Below, piece after piece: positions 47,104 through 56,506 of a DNA stretch of 64,000 bases. The DNA is taken from NCBI RefSeq assembly GCF_018417595.1, contig NZ_CP070982.1:2071501-2135500 (forward strand). Direction: 5' to 3'. The stretch's first letter is position 1, and each line of letters begins with the position of its first letter. Below the pieces are notes generated by a model. The model saw only the letters and a list, made by a program, of their open reading frames with translations. It had not been told where the DNA came from and ran no database searches. The translations under genes were made by a program, and so were the position numbers. The stretch is from Pseudomonas entomophila (GTDB lineage Bacteria > Pseudomonadota > Gammaproteobacteria > Pseudomonadales > Pseudomonadaceae).

Positions 47104-47790
47104 TCAATGCCGGGTAAGCCGTTGCTTCACGCAAGCCCTGGCCTGCTCGGCCAACTCATCCAGTCGCTCGTCGCGCAGCCGCTCCGCCTCCACCATCGCC
47201 TCCTCACCCTGCTGCTTGAGCAGGTACGCATGGATCTGCCGCACTTCGACAGTCTGGTAGATCGGCGCGATATCCAGCCGCCCGATCAACGCCCCGCTGG
47301 CATGCCCGGTGCTGCTCATCAGCACCTGCGGCCCGGCGCTGGCCACCACTTGCAGCCCCATGGCTTCGAACCACGGTACCTGTGCGGCGAAGGCGCTCAG
47401 CTCGACACAGCCGTAACGCGCGCGCAGGTCGTCCAGCAGACCGCGAGCGATGCCTTGGCGGCGATGGCCTGAGTCCACGGCAAGGTAGGCCAGGGCACAG
47501 GCTTGCGGGTTGTCTTGTGCCGGTAGCGCCAGGGCGAAGCCCAGCAGTTGCTCCGGGGCCTCGGCGTCCAACGCCAAGGTCAGTTCCACGGCCAGGCCAC
47601 GGGTGCCGTCCAGGGCCATCAGGTATTGGTGCACCTCCAGGCCCACGCCGTACTGGTACAGCGGGTAGAGCGGATTGTCCGCGTTGATGGCGACACTGCT
47701 GAGCTGGCCGACATGGTCGATCACCAGTTGGCGGATCTGGTTCTGGAAGGATTCGGGCGGCACGCCGTCGAGGCGGCGGAGGATGAACAT
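47104..47790 (-). CDS. GNAT-family N-acetyltransferase
   Basis: A 228-aa protein. The acetyl-CoA loop is in [23 protein letters not shown] (motif HRRQGIA), with flanking beta strands, and a long C-terminal helical extension (AYLLKQQGEEAMVEAERL). Substrate unknown. It is transcribed convergently to the ABC operon. Confidence 0.87.
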   Translation of the reverse strand: MFILRRLDGVPPESFQNQIRQLVIDHVGQLSSVAINADNPLYPLYQYGVGLEVHQYLMALDGTRGLAVELTLALDAEAPEQLLGFALALPAQDNPQACALAYLAVDSGHRRQGIARGLLDDLRARYGCVELSAFAAQVPWFEAMGLQVVASAGPQVLMSSTGHASGALIGRLDIAPIYQTVEVRQIHAYLLKQQGEEAMVEAERLRDERLDELAEQARACVKQRLTRH

Positions 47791-47849
47791 CGCGGGCAGG
47801 GCTCCGGTTGGAACATGACGAAGCGGCCATTCTAACGCTATGCAGCCAG

Positions 47850-47934
47850 GTGCAGGAGCCGGCTTTGCCGGCGATGCAAGGCGCAGCCTTGCCCGCTGGC
47901 AAAGCGATTCGCCAGCAAGGCGGGCTCCTACAGG
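47850..47934. repeat. Diverged REP inverted pair
   Basis: GCAGGAGCCGGCTTTGCCGGCGATG and the imperfect inverse GCCAGCAAGGCGGGCTCCTAC. This is the third subtype (GGAGCC) seen in the window. Confidence 0.75.
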
Positions 47935-48854
47935 GCGGCGAGCATCAGGTCGAGGTTCTGTACCGCAGCACCCGAGGCGCCCTTGCCCAGGTTGTCGAAC
48001 ACGGCGGTCAGCAGCACCTGGCCATACTCGGGGTTGGCGTACAGGGCCAGGCGCAGGTCGTTGCTGTCGTTCAGCACCTGCGGGTCCAGTGCGGTGGCCG
48101 GGCCGTGCTGGTGCAGCGGCATCACCTGCACATGGCGGGCGCCCTGGTAGTGCTGCTCCAGGCAGGCCTGCAACTGTTCGACGGCAACACCCGGAAGCAG
48201 GCGCAACTGCAGCGGGATGCTCAGCACGATGCCCTGGCGGTAGGCGCCGTAACCTGGCACGAACACCGGGCGCGCGCTGAGCCCGGCATGCTGCTGGATT
48301 TCCGGCACATGCTTGTGCGCCAGCTCCAGGCCATACAGCTGCAGCGTCGGCAGGTAGCCTTCGCTGGGCTGCTCATGGCGCTCGACTGCGGCGCGGCCGC
48401 CACCGGAATAACCGGAAATGGCGTGGATGCTCAGCGGGTAGTCCGCAGGCAGCAATCCGGCCTCGACCAGCGGGTGCAGCAAGGCGATGGCGCCGGTGGG
48501 GTAGCAGCCAGGGTTGCTCACCCGCTTGGCCTGGGCGATGCGCTCGGCCTGCTGATCGTTCAGCTCCGGCAGGCCGTAGACCCAGCCCGGGCTGGTGCGA
48601 TGGGCGGAGCTGGCGTCGATCACCCGCACCGCCGGGTTGTGAACCGTTGCCACGGCATCGCGGGCCGCGTCATCGGGCAGGCAGAGCAGGGCGATGTCGG
48701 CGCTGTTGATGGCCTCGGCGCGGCGCGCCGGGTCCTTGCGCTCGGCGTCGGGCAGGGTCAACAGGCGCAGATCCTGGCGGCCGTTGAGGCGGGTATGGAT
48801 CTGCAGGCCGGTGGTGCCTTGGTCGCCGTCGATGAATACGAGGGGCTGGTGCAT
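47928..48854 (-). CDS. argC: N-acetyl-gamma-glutamyl-phosphate reductase, short form
   Basis: A 308-aa arginine-pathway enzyme reducing N-acetylglutamyl phosphate to the semialdehyde. NADP-binding start [17 protein letters not shown], active-site Cys in [14 protein letters not shown], and the substrate loop [10 protein letters not shown]. The length fits the type 2 ArgC (about 310 aa) rather than the 345-aa type 1, and a second argC may exist elsewhere in the genome. Start ATG 48854. Confidence 0.94.
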   Translation of the reverse strand: MHQPLVFIDGDQGTTGLQIHTRLNGRQDLRLLTLPDAERKDPARRAEAINSADIALLCLPDDAARDAVATVHNPAVRVIDASSAHRTSPGWVYGLPELNDQQAERIAQAKRVSNPGCYPTGAIALLHPLVEAGLLPADYPLSIHAISGYSGGGRAAVERHEQPSEGYLPTLQLYGLELAHKHVPEIQQHAGLSARPVFVPGYGAYRQGIVLSIPLQLRLLPGVAVEQLQACLEQHYQGARHVQVMPLHQHGPATALDPQVLNDSNDLRLALYANPEYGQVLLTAVFDNLGKGASGAAVQNLDLMLAAL

Positions 48855-48971
48855 GGCGGGTGTCCGTAGGTGAGGGGAGTAGGGATATCCTCGCCTGCAG
48901 CTGGACGAAAGAAAATTTGAATATCATGATGTTCAAGTTCAGGAAAAATGAATAATTTTGAAGCCGCCTCC

Positions 48972-49058
48972 TCTGGGAGTGGGTTGACCCGCGAATCAGG
49001 CAACACGGTGCATGGCACCGGCTTCGCCGGTGTTCGCGGGTAAACCCGCTCCTACAGA
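48972..49058. repeat. REP inverted pair
   Basis: CTGGGAGTGGGTTGACCCGCGAA and its inverse CGCGGGTAAACCCGCTCCTAC with a short palindromic spacer, between argC and the LysR gene. Confidence 0.8.
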
Positions 49059-49089
49059 GGGCGGTGTCATCCGCAATGCTTGAGACCCC

Positions 49090-49911
49090 ATGCGAGAAAT
49101 CAGCCTCGACCGCTTGCGCACCTTGGTGGTGATCGCCGACCTCGGCTCGTTCGCCGACGCCGCCCGCCAGCTCAACCTGGCACCGCCGACCATCAGCCTG
49201 CATGTTGCCGAACTGGAGGCTCGGATCGGCGCGCCCTTGCTTTCCCGTACCCGCGGCCAGGTGCGGCCCACTGCCGTCGGCGAGACGTTGTTGGCCCGTG
49301 CCCGGCGCTTGCTGGCTGACGCCGACCAGGCGCTGGACGAGGTGCGCCGGCAGGTCGAAGGCCTGACCGGCCGGGTGCGCCTGGGCGCTTCGACCGGCGC
49401 CATCGCCCACTTGCTGCCCCAGGCTCTGGAAGCCTTGCGCGTGGATCACCCAGGGATCGACGTGCAGGTCCAGGTACTCACCTCGCAAGCTTCCCTGGCG
49501 CGCCTGCGCGAGGGCACCCTGGACATCGGCCTGGTGGCGTTGCCGCAGGTGGCGGGCAAAGGGCTGAAGGTCACCCCCTGGCGACGCGACCCGATCATGG
49601 CCTACGTGCCCGCCGACTGGCGGCCGCCGGCGCGGGTCACGCCGGGCTGGCTGGCCGGGCGGGCGTTGATCCTCAACGACAGCACCACACAGTTGTCGCG
49701 GGTGACGTCGGAGTGGTTTGCGGCTGCCGGGCTGTACCCCGAGCCGCGCATCGAACTGAACTACAACGATGCGATCAAGAGCCTGGTGGCGGCGGGTTAC
49801 GGGGCGACGCTGCTGCCCCAGGAGGGCGAGGTGCAACAGCACAACCCGCGGATCGCACAGCGGCCGTTGCGGCCGGGGTTGTGGCGGCAGTTGGGGATCG
49901 CCTGCCGCTAG
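49090..49911 (+). CDS. LysR-family regulator, possibly truncated by a TAG
   Basis: A 273-aa regulator: winged helix (MREISLDRLRTLVVIADLGSFADA, LAPPTISLHVAELEARIG) and effector domain. It is shorter than usual (about 295). The frame after TAG 49909-49911 stays open for 19 more codons (GELERATGHVLAALE...) to a TAA at 49969, and this tail resembles the normal LysR C-terminus, so the stop is probably a recent nonsense change or an error. Its likely target is unclear; it diverges from argC. Confidence 0.85.
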   Translation: MREISLDRLRTLVVIADLGSFADAARQLNLAPPTISLHVAELEARIGAPLLSRTRGQVRPTAVGETLLARARRLLADADQALDEVRRQVEGLTGRVRLGASTGAIAHLLPQALEALRVDHPGIDVQVQVLTSQASLARLREGTLDIGLVALPQVAGKGLKVTPWRRDPIMAYVPADWRPPARVTPGWLAGRALILNDSTTQLSRVTSEWFAAAGLYPEPRIELNYNDAIKSLVAAGYGATLLPQEGEVQQHNPRIAQRPLRPGLWRQLGIACR

Positions 49912-49973
49912 GGCGAGCTGGAAAGGGCGACGGGCCATGTGCTGGCCGCACTGGAAACGCTCCGCCAGTAACC

Positions 49974-50060
49974 TTGCAGGAGCCTGCGTTGCTGGCGAAA
50001 GGCATCACCCGCAACCACGGCGCGGCGTCGCCCCGGTTCGCCGGCAAGGCCGGCTCCTAC
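49974..50060. repeat. Diverged REP inverted pair
   Basis: GCAGGAGCCTGCGTTGCTGGCGAA and inverse CGCCGGCAAGGCCGGCTCCTAC flank a spacer, between the LysR gene and the tautomerase. Confidence 0.7.
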
Positions 50061-50254
50061 TTCTTGCGCAGCGCCGTCACCGTCTCGCCGCCCACCCCCC
50101 AGTTATCGGTGGGCACCTCTTCGATCACCACGAAGGTGCTGGCCGGTGGCTTGTTCAGCACCTGTTCCAGCAACTGCGTCGTGCCTTCGATCAGCAGGCG
50201 TTTGTGCTCGGCGCTGACGCCTTCATCGGTCACGCGGATATGGACATAAGGCAT
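50057..50254 (-). CDS. 4-oxalocrotonate tautomerase family protein
   Basis: A 65-aa tautomerase. After Met removal Pro1 (PYVHIRVTDEG) is the catalytic base; Arg residues typical of the active site are near RLLIEG. The family interconverts enol and keto acids. It is 18 bp downstream of the SDR gene on the same strand, so the two are co-transcribed. Confidence 0.9.
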   Translation of the reverse strand: MPYVHIRVTDEGVSAEHKRLLIEGTTQLLEQVLNKPPASTFVVIEEVPTDNWGVGGETVTALRKK

Positions 50255-50272
50255 GGTCGTATCCTCCTTCGC

Positions 50273-51007
50273 TCAGTGCCAGGTGCCAGCGGTGCTGCCG
50301 CCGTCCACAGGCAGGATGACGCCGCTGACGAAGCGTGCGTCGGTCAGGTACAGCACGGCGTCCACCACATCCTCGGGCTTGCCGACCCGGCCGCTGGGTG
50401 ACAGCGCCCCAAGCCCTTCGACCTGGCCACCGTGCAGCGGGGTCTCGATGATCCCCGGTGCCACGGCATTGACCTGCACGCCGCTGGCGGCCAGTTCCAG
50501 GGCCAGGCCCTTGACCGCTTGGTTGAGGCCGCCCTTGATCAGCACCGGCAGCAGCGCCGGGACGCGGGTATCCGGTTGCAGGGCCACCGATGCTGTGATG
50601 GCGATGATGTGCCCGTGCCCTTGTTGCTTCATGACCCGTGCCGCCGCTTGAGCCGGGTAGAAGAAGCCTTTGAGGTTGGTGCCGACCAGTGCATCGACAT
50701 CGGCCTCGGTGTAGTCGGTCACCGGCTTGGGAATGAAGATGCCGGCGTTGTTGACCAGAATGTCGACCCGGCCAAAGGCCTCAAGGGCCGTGGCGAACAG
50801 GTGCTCGGCAGTGGCCTTTTCGGCGATGTCGCCCGCCACGCCGACGAAGTTCGCTGGGTTGCCAAGGCGGGCGGCGGCTTCGTTCAGGCGCGCCTCGGTG
50901 CGGGCGTTGCCGACCACGTTGTCGCCGCGCTCGAGGAAGGCCTGGGCGAGGGCGAAGCCCAGGCCGCTGGAAGCGCCGGTGATGATGACGGTGCGTGGGG
51001 TGCTCAT
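50273..51007 (-). CDS. Short-chain dehydrogenase/reductase with altered active site
   Basis: A 244-aa SDR. Cofactor motif TGASSGLG (10-17), NNAG (86-89) and Ser140 (AITAS) are present, and Lys158 is in place, but the catalytic Tyr four residues before it is Pro154 (PVLIK instead of YxxxK). The Lys-flanking helix GGLNQAVKGLALELA and VNAVAPGIIETPL are otherwise typical. ATG 51007 has GGAGATC upstream. It diverges from a LysR gene that probably controls it. Enzymatic activity is doubtful or uses a different residue. Confidence 0.88.
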   Translation of the reverse strand: MSTPRTVIITGASSGLGFALAQAFLERGDNVVGNARTEARLNEAAARLGNPANFVGVAGDIAEKATAEHLFATALEAFGRVDILVNNAGIFIPKPVTDYTEADVDALVGTNLKGFFYPAQAAARVMKQQGHGHIIAITASVALQPDTRVPALLPVLIKGGLNQAVKGLALELAASGVQVNAVAPGIIETPLHGGQVEGLGALSPSGRVGKPEDVVDAVLYLTDARFVSGVILPVDGGSTAGTWH

Positions 51008-51131
51008 GAGGGTGATCTCCTGGTAGGTGAGCCGCAAGCTCGGTGTGGGATCACTTTAAGTTGCAACGCAGGCTTGAAAAATGAGGCGCATGGTATTTCA
51101 ATCGATACACCATGTAATCAATAGGGCTGCC

Positions 51132-52040
51132 ATGACCCGCCATTTCGATGACCTGCAACTAGGCAGCCTGGAGCTGTTCTGCCTTGCCGCCGACGCCGGC
51201 AGTTTCACCGAAGCGGCCATGCAGGCAGGTGTCACGCCCGCAGCGGTGAGCCGTTCCGTAGCGCGCCTGGAGGAGCGCCTGGGCGTGCGCCTGTTCGTCC
51301 GCACCACGCGCCAGATGCGCCTGAGCGAGGTCGGGCAGGCGTACTACCAGCAATGCCGCCAGGCCCTGGGGCAACTGGTCGAGGCCGAGCGCCAGGTGGC
51401 GGGCGGGCAGCTCGAGCCCAGCGGTCGCCTGCGTATCAGCGCGCCGACCCCCTATGCCCATCATCGTCTGCTGCCGTTGCTGCCGCGTTTTCGCGAGCGC
51501 TTTGCCCAGGTCCAGGTGGATGTGCACGTCAGCAACCGCAACGTCGATTTCGCCGAGGAGCCGTTCGACCTGGCTATCCGGGGGCGTGCCCCAGCGGATT
51601 CGCGTCTGGTGGCCCGGTGTCTGGAGGACGCTGAGCTGGTGGTTGTCGGCACCCCGGGCTACCTGGCGCGCAAGGGCGTGCCCCGCACACCTGCCGACCT
51701 GGCCGCTCACGACTGCATCCAGTTCGAAATGCCCAGCAGCGGCCGCCGGCCCCCTTGGAGCTTTCGTCAGGACGGGCAAGTGGTGGAGATCGACACCCAG
51801 GGCGGGCTCACCTGCCTGGGCGACTTTCTCGCCACCAGCACCTTGGCCAGGCACGGCGGCGGCCTGATGCAGGCCTACCGCTTCACCGTGCAGGACGCCC
51901 TGGCCAGCGGTGAACTGGTGGAGGTGCTGGGCGACTACGGTGGGACGTCGCGGCCGTTCATGCTGATCTATCCCCAGGCCCGGCACATGCCTCTGAAAGT
52001 GCGGGTGTTCATCGACTTCCTGGTGGCCGCGGTGGCCTGA
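51132..52040 (+). CDS. LysR-family transcriptional regulator
   Basis: A 302-aa regulator with the CrgA-type N-terminus (LQLGSLELFCLAADAGSFTEA, VTPAAVSRSVARLEERLG) and the effector domain (SAPTPYAHHRLLPLLPRF). It is divergent from the SDR-tautomerase unit, 124 bp away, with AT-rich sequence near its start, so regulation of that unit is likely. Confidence 0.9.
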   Translation: MTRHFDDLQLGSLELFCLAADAGSFTEAAMQAGVTPAAVSRSVARLEERLGVRLFVRTTRQMRLSEVGQAYYQQCRQALGQLVEAERQVAGGQLEPSGRLRISAPTPYAHHRLLPLLPRFRERFAQVQVDVHVSNRNVDFAEEPFDLAIRGRAPADSRLVARCLEDAELVVVGTPGYLARKGVPRTPADLAAHDCIQFEMPSSGRRPPWSFRQDGQVVEIDTQGGLTCLGDFLATSTLARHGGGLMQAYRFTVQDALASGELVEVLGDYGGTSRPFMLIYPQARHMPLKVRVFIDFLVAAVA

Positions 52041-52153
52041 CCGTTGGGCTGAAGCCGCGTCGGCCGTGCCCTGGCTGACTATTCTTGTTGCTGCGTCGGC
52101 GACCCGGCCGGCGCTCATCCCGGCAGTCCGGTCATTTCCCAGGAGAACGCTCC

Positions 52154-52408
52154 ATGAAATCCATGACACTGCTTGTGATCGCGTCCGTGCTCAGTTTCGC
52201 CGCCCATGCCGAAGACAGCGCGGCAACCAACTGCGACGCCAAGATCAAGGACCTCGAGTACATCAGCAAGAGCGATGGCCAGGCGCTGCATGGCGGCATG
52301 GCCCACGACTACCACGAGTTGCTCAAGCAGGCCAAGGGCGATATGGCGACTTGCATGAGCCAGGCCGACCGCGCCAAGACCATCTACAACAAGGCGCGCG
52401 GCAAGTAG
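52154..52408 (+). CDS. Small exported hypothetical protein
   Basis: An 84-aa protein with a signal peptide (residues 1-19, ending AAHA) and a mature helical part with two Cys (TNCDAK and MATCMSQ) that could form a disulfide in the periplasm. AGGAG precedes the ATG. I do not recognise the family; it is a typical small periplasmic Pseudomonas protein. Confidence 0.75.
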   Translation: MKSMTLLVIASVLSFAAHAEDSAATNCDAKIKDLEYISKSDGQALHGGMAHDYHELLKQAKGDMATCMSQADRAKTIYNKARGK

Positions 52409-52477
52409 CCGGCGGTAATTTCCGAAGGCGGCCAGGTCTCGTGTAAGCTCGCGCCCGACATTCCACGAGACCGCCGC

Positions 52478-53176
52478 ATGAACCCGACCCATCCGCGCCT
52501 CGACAGCCTGCTCACCGGCAGCGCCCGGCCGTTTACCCGCCCAGGCTCGCACAGCGCCATCGACAAGCAGCCCCGCGAGGGCACTCTGCAGGTGACCTTC
52601 CTCGGTATCGCCGGGGATGAACAGGGCGACCTGCGTGTCCACGGTGGGGTCGAGAAGGCCATCCATCACTATCCCCGCGACCACTATCCGGACTGGGCCG
52701 CCGAACTCGGCGATCACCCGTTGCTGGCCAAGCCAGGCGCGTTCGGTGAGAACTTCAGCAGCCATGGCTGGCGCGAAGCCGACGTCTGCCTGGGTGACCG
52801 CATCCGTGTCGGCACGGCGCTGCTGGAGATCTCCCAGGGCCGCATGCCGTGCTGGAAGCTCAATGACCGCTTCGACGTGGCGCAGATGGCGCTGCGGGTG
52901 CAGCAGAGCGGGCGCACCGGCTGGTACTACCGGGTGCTGGAAGAAGGTGTGGTGACGGCGGGCGATACACTGGAGCTGGTCGACCGACCCCATGGCCAGT
53001 GGTCGGTGGCGCGCTTGTCGGCGGTACTGTTCGACAAACGCCTGGAGCCCGAGCTGCTGCGCGAATGCCTCGAGCTGCCGCTGGTGCCGAACTGGCGCCG
53101 CACCCTGGAAAAGCGCCTGGAGCAGCACCAGGTCGAAGACTGGACGTCGCGCCTGCAAGGCCGTACCGACGCCTGA
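52478..53176 (+). CDS. MOSC domain protein (YiiM-like)
   Basis: A 232-aa protein: MOSC core (about 40-165) with GDEQGDLRVHGG, AVHHYPRDHY-like AIHHYPRDHYP, GAFGENFSS, and the conserved Cys in GRMPCWKLN that binds molybdenum cofactor in relatives. YiiM of E. coli reduces N-hydroxylated bases such as 6-N-hydroxylaminopurine. It stands 69 bp downstream of the small exported protein and 42 bp before the nucleotidase. Confidence 0.9.
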   Translation: MNPTHPRLDSLLTGSARPFTRPGSHSAIDKQPREGTLQVTFLGIAGDEQGDLRVHGGVEKAIHHYPRDHYPDWAAELGDHPLLAKPGAFGENFSSHGWREADVCLGDRIRVGTALLEISQGRMPCWKLNDRFDVAQMALRVQQSGRTGWYYRVLEEGVVTAGDTLELVDRPHGQWSVARLSAVLFDKRLEPELLRECLELPLVPNWRRTLEKRLEQHQVEDWTSRLQGRTDA

Positions 53177-53217
53177 GCCCAGGCGCTTTCAACCGTTTTC
53201 AAGACAAGGATTGCCCC

Positions 53218-54153
53218 ATGCCTTTCGAACTGGATGACCGCCTGGTGATCGGAGTCGCTTCCAGCGCGGTGTTCGACCTGAGCGAGTCCGACGCAGTGTT
53301 TCGCCGCGACGGCGAGGCCCAGTACCGCAAGTACCAGGAGCAGCACCTCGACGTGCCCCTGGGCAAAGGCATTGCCTACCCGTTCATCAAGCGCTTGCTG
53401 GCCCTCAACGACTTGCGCGATGACCCGGAAGACCCGCTGGTGGAAGTAGTGCTGTTGTCGCAGAACGACCCGGACACCGGGTTGCGGGTGATGAAGACCA
53501 TCGGCCATTACGGGCTGAACATGACCCGGGCCATCTTCACCCAGGGCCGCTCGCCCTACGCATACATCCCGGCGCTGAACATCGCGCTGTTCCTGTCCGC
53601 CGACAAGCAGCACGTCGACGCGGCAATCAAGGCCGGTTACCCGGCGGGGCAGGTGCTGGATTCGAAGTTCGATGATGACGAGAGCGACGACAACCTGCGC
53701 ATCGCCTTCGACTTCGACGGCGTGCTGGCCGGGGACGAATCGGAGGCGGTGATGCAATCGGGTGGGCTGGACAGCTTCCACGCCCATGAAGTGATGAACG
53801 TCGCCCAGCCGCACAATCCGGGGCCACTGAAGGAGTTCTTCGTGCGTATCGCGCGGATCCAGGCGGCGGAGGAGCAATACAAGCTTGAGCACCCCGGTTA
53901 CGAGAACCGCCTGCGGGTGTCGATCGTCACCGCGCGCAACGCGCCATCCCACGAGCGTGCGCTCAACACCCTGAAAAGCTGGGGGGTGATGGCCAATGAC
54001 GCATTCTTCCTTGGGGGGATCGAAAAGCGCCGGGTGTTGCGGGTGCTCAAGCCGCACATCTTCTTCGACGACCAGTCGGGGCACCTGAAGAGCACCAGCA
54101 CCGTGGTGCCCTCGGTGCACATTCCCTTCGGTGTGACCAATCGCTCGGCCTGA
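53218..54153 (+). CDS. 5'-nucleotidase (NT5C1-like)
   Basis: A 311-aa HAD-type nucleotidase of the cytosolic 5'-nucleotidase group. Motif I is AFDFDGVLAGDES (nucleophile Asp), motif II-like IVTARNAP, and motif IV FFDDQSGH. The N-terminal part (VIGVASSAVFDLSESD, YALPF-type) follows the family. It likely hydrolyses IMP/AMP-like nucleotides, which fits next to MOSC in nucleotide salvage. The ribosome site is AAGGA. Confidence 0.88.
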   Translation: MPFELDDRLVIGVASSAVFDLSESDAVFRRDGEAQYRKYQEQHLDVPLGKGIAYPFIKRLLALNDLRDDPEDPLVEVVLLSQNDPDTGLRVMKTIGHYGLNMTRAIFTQGRSPYAYIPALNIALFLSADKQHVDAAIKAGYPAGQVLDSKFDDDESDDNLRIAFDFDGVLAGDESEAVMQSGGLDSFHAHEVMNVAQPHNPGPLKEFFVRIARIQAAEEQYKLEHPGYENRLRVSIVTARNAPSHERALNTLKSWGVMANDAFFLGGIEKRRVLRVLKPHIFFDDQSGHLKSTSTVVPSVHIPFGVTNRSA

Positions 54154-54199
54154 TCCGGCAAAGCTGTGACGCAGCTTTTCTTGAGGCGGGCGCGGTCAC

Positions 54200-54272
54200 T
54201 GTGGGGGCGGGTTTACCCGCGAATGCGGTGGTGAATCTTCCATTGCATTCGCGGGTAAACCCGCTCCCACAG
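54200..54272. repeat. REP inverted pair
   Basis: GTGGGGGCGGGTTTACCCGCGAA and inverse TCGCGGGTAAACCCGCTCCCAC with a spacer CGGTGGTGAATCTTCCATTG, between convergent genes. Confidence 0.85.
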
Positions 54273-54310
54273 GATGGACCACGCTGAGTTTGTAACTGGC
54301 GCGCGGACCG

Positions 54311-54961
54311 TCAGAACCAGCGATCATTGCGCTTGCGGCCACGGGTCAGCGCCGGCAGGATCAACCCCACCAGCAGCCCGGCACCGGCGATGCTGCCGCC
54401 ATAGACCATGTAGCGCATCATCACCTGCTTGTTCTCGTCGCCCAGGCGCGCCTGGGTGTCGCGCAGGGTCGACTGGCTCTGCGCCAACTGCTCGTTGAGC
54501 GCCTTGTTGCGGGTTTCCAGCTCGTCGATCAGCGCCTTGCGCGAATCAAGGGTTTCGTGCATGCCCTGCACACGGCTCTTCCAACTGTCATCGATGGTCT
54601 TGAGCTGGCCGGACAAGTCCGCCACCTGGGCGTCGAGCTGCGGCAGGCGCTCGTTCTGCCCCGGCACCGCCTGCAGGTCGCTGGTGAGGATCCACACCAG
54701 GTCGCCGCTTTGCCCACGCACCTGGCTGTAGTTGCCCTGGGTGGTCTGCAGCGTGACCTTCTGCCCGGACTTGAGCGTGCCGACGATTCGGTGGCCATCG
54801 GTGGGGCCGCTGCGTACATAGGTGCTCAGGCTGTCACTGACCCAGCGCGCATCGCTGGCCGGTTCTTCGGCGTGGGCGGGTGCGGCCAGGGCGATCAGGG
54901 CGGCGATCAGGCCGCCGCGCAGGGCGGGCAGGGCGGAGGAGGCAGGCTGGTTTTCTGGCAT
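54311..54961 (-). CDS. SH3 domain protein with coiled coil and C-terminal anchor (TIGR04211-like)
   Basis: A 216-aa protein. Signal peptide (residues about 1-31, ending PAHA), bacterial SH3 domain (about 40-95; [20 protein letters not shown]), coiled coil (about 105-175), and a C-terminal transmembrane helix ([22 protein letters not shown]) then RGRKRND. This matches the TIGR04211/YgiM-type architecture, thought to link wall and membrane. ATG 54961 starts MPENQPASS. Confidence 0.85.
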   Translation of the reverse strand: MPENQPASSALPALRGGLIAALIALAAPAHAEEPASDARWVSDSLSTYVRSGPTDGHRIVGTLKSGQKVTLQTTQGNYSQVRGQSGDLVWILTSDLQAVPGQNERLPQLDAQVADLSGQLKTIDDSWKSRVQGMHETLDSRKALIDELETRNKALNEQLAQSQSTLRDTQARLGDENKQVMMRYMVYGGSIAGAGLLVGLILPALTRGRKRNDRWF

Positions 54962-55157
54962 GGTGATCTTCGCTGCAACAGGACAAATAAGGGCCCGATG
55001 ACTGGGCCGGCGATCCGGTCGGGTGGATTGACCGTCAGCGAAAGACCGCTTTTTTGTAGGCAGGTTCACTGCTTGATATGGGAATTGTCTGCAGAATGTT
55101 GCTTGATGCGAAGCATGCGGGGGCGAGGTGGGCGCCAGCGAGCACCCACGGCGGGGA

Positions 55158-55325
55158 TCAGCGGGTGGCGCCCTTGCCGTCCAGGCGGGCCTGCTCCAGC
55201 AGCAGGTTCAGCTGGGCGACCTGCTGGCGCAGTTGGTCACGTTCGTCCTTCAACTGGCGCAGTTCGTCACGGCGCACGGTCACGTAGAGGGTCTGGGTGG
55301 GAGTGGCAGGCATCAAGGTACCCAT
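55158..55325 (-). CDS. Small coiled-coil protein
   Basis: A 55-aa predicted cytoplasmic protein starting [14 protein letters not shown]. The second half is a heptad coiled coil ([20 protein letters not shown], followed by [10 protein letters not shown]). GAGG 7 nt upstream supports ATG 55325; an ATG nine codons earlier is possible. No family recognised. It may be a small regulator or scaffold. Confidence 0.55.
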   Translation of the reverse strand: MGTLMPATPTQTLYVTVRRDELRQLKDERDQLRQQVAQLNLLLEQARLDGKGATR

Positions 55326-55522
55326 TGGCACACCTCGCTTGGCTGGTGACATTCAAAAGCGTAGACGCTTCAGGCGGCGCGCATTCTGAATTCTTTGCAG
55401 GCCCTTGGGAACTTTTTTGTTTATCGTTGTCACCCCGTTCGTCGGTGAACCCTCGAGCGGATCGCTGGACTAATCTGAAATCTTCAAATGTTGTCATCCA
55501 AATCCAAGGGGAGCGTCGGCAC

Positions 55523-56506
55523 ATGCAACTGGGAATCATCGGGCTGGGCCGCATGGGCGGCAATATCGCAAGGCGCCTGATGCGCGATGGCCATCGCACC
55601 GTGGTCCATGATCGCAGCCGCGAGGCCATCACCGCGCTGGAGGGTGAGGGCGCGCAAGGGGCCCACGACCTCGGCGCGCTGGTGCAGAAGCTCAAGGCAC
55701 CGCGCGCGGTGTGGGTGATGCTGCCGGCAGGCGAGCCCACCGAACAGACCATCGCTCAACTGGCCGAGCTGCTCGAGCCGGGCGATGCGATCATCGACGG
55801 CGGCAACACCTTCTACAAGGATGACGTGCGCCGCGCCGCCGAGCTTGCCAAGCGCGGCCTGCACTACCTCGACGTCGGCACCTCCGGTGGCGTCTGGGGC
55901 CTGGACCGCGGCTACTGCATGATGATCGGTGGCGAAAAGGCGGTGTTCGAGCGCCTGGAGCCCCTGTTCAAGACCCTGGCCCCCGGCGTCGGTGACATCC
56001 CGCGCACCCAGGGCCGCACGGGCGAGCATGACCGCGCCGAGCACGGCTACATCCACGCCGGCCCACCGGGCGCCGGCCACTACGTGAAAATGGTCCACAA
56101 CGGTATCGAGTACGGCCTGATGCAGGCCTACGCCGAAGGCTTCGACCTGCTGCGCAGCAAGGGCGGCAATGAGCTGCCGGAAGACCAGCGCTTCGACCTC
56201 AACGTGGCGGAAATCGCCGAGGTGTGGCGCCGTGGCAGCGTGGTCACCTCCTGGCTGCTGGATCTGACCGCCGACGCGCTGGTCGCCGACCCGCAGCTCA
56301 GCGAATTCAGCGGTTCGGTCTCCGACAGCGGCGAAGGGCGCTGGACCATCGATGCCGCAGTCGAGCAGGCGGTGCCGGTGCCGGTGCTGTCCAGCGCGCT
56401 GTTCGCCCGCTTCCGCTCGCGCCAGCAGCAGGGCACCTACGGCGACAAGATCCTCTCCGCCATGCGCCTGGGCTTTGGCGGCCATGTCGAGAAGAAGGGC
56501 GAATGA
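55523..56506 (+). CDS. gnd: 6-phosphogluconate dehydrogenase (decarboxylating, short type)
   Basis: A 327-aa NAD(P)-dependent enzyme giving ribulose 5-phosphate. Rossmann start [28 protein letters not shown], and the substrate motif [12 protein letters not shown]. Length is that of the YqeC/GndA short type rather than the 470-aa E. coli Gnd. The ATG overlaps zwf: its TGA shares bases with the zwf ATG, so the two are coupled. Confidence 0.94.
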   Translation: MQLGIIGLGRMGGNIARRLMRDGHRTVVHDRSREAITALEGEGAQGAHDLGALVQKLKAPRAVWVMLPAGEPTEQTIAQLAELLEPGDAIIDGGNTFYKDDVRRAAELAKRGLHYLDVGTSGGVWGLDRGYCMMIGGEKAVFERLEPLFKTLAPGVGDIPRTQGRTGEHDRAEHGYIHAGPPGAGHYVKMVHNGIEYGLMQAYAEGFDLLRSKGGNELPEDQRFDLNVAEIAEVWRRGSVVTSWLLDLTADALVADPQLSEFSGSVSDSGEGRWTIDAAVEQAVPVPVLSSALFARFRSRQQQGTYGDKILSAMRLGFGGHVEKKGE

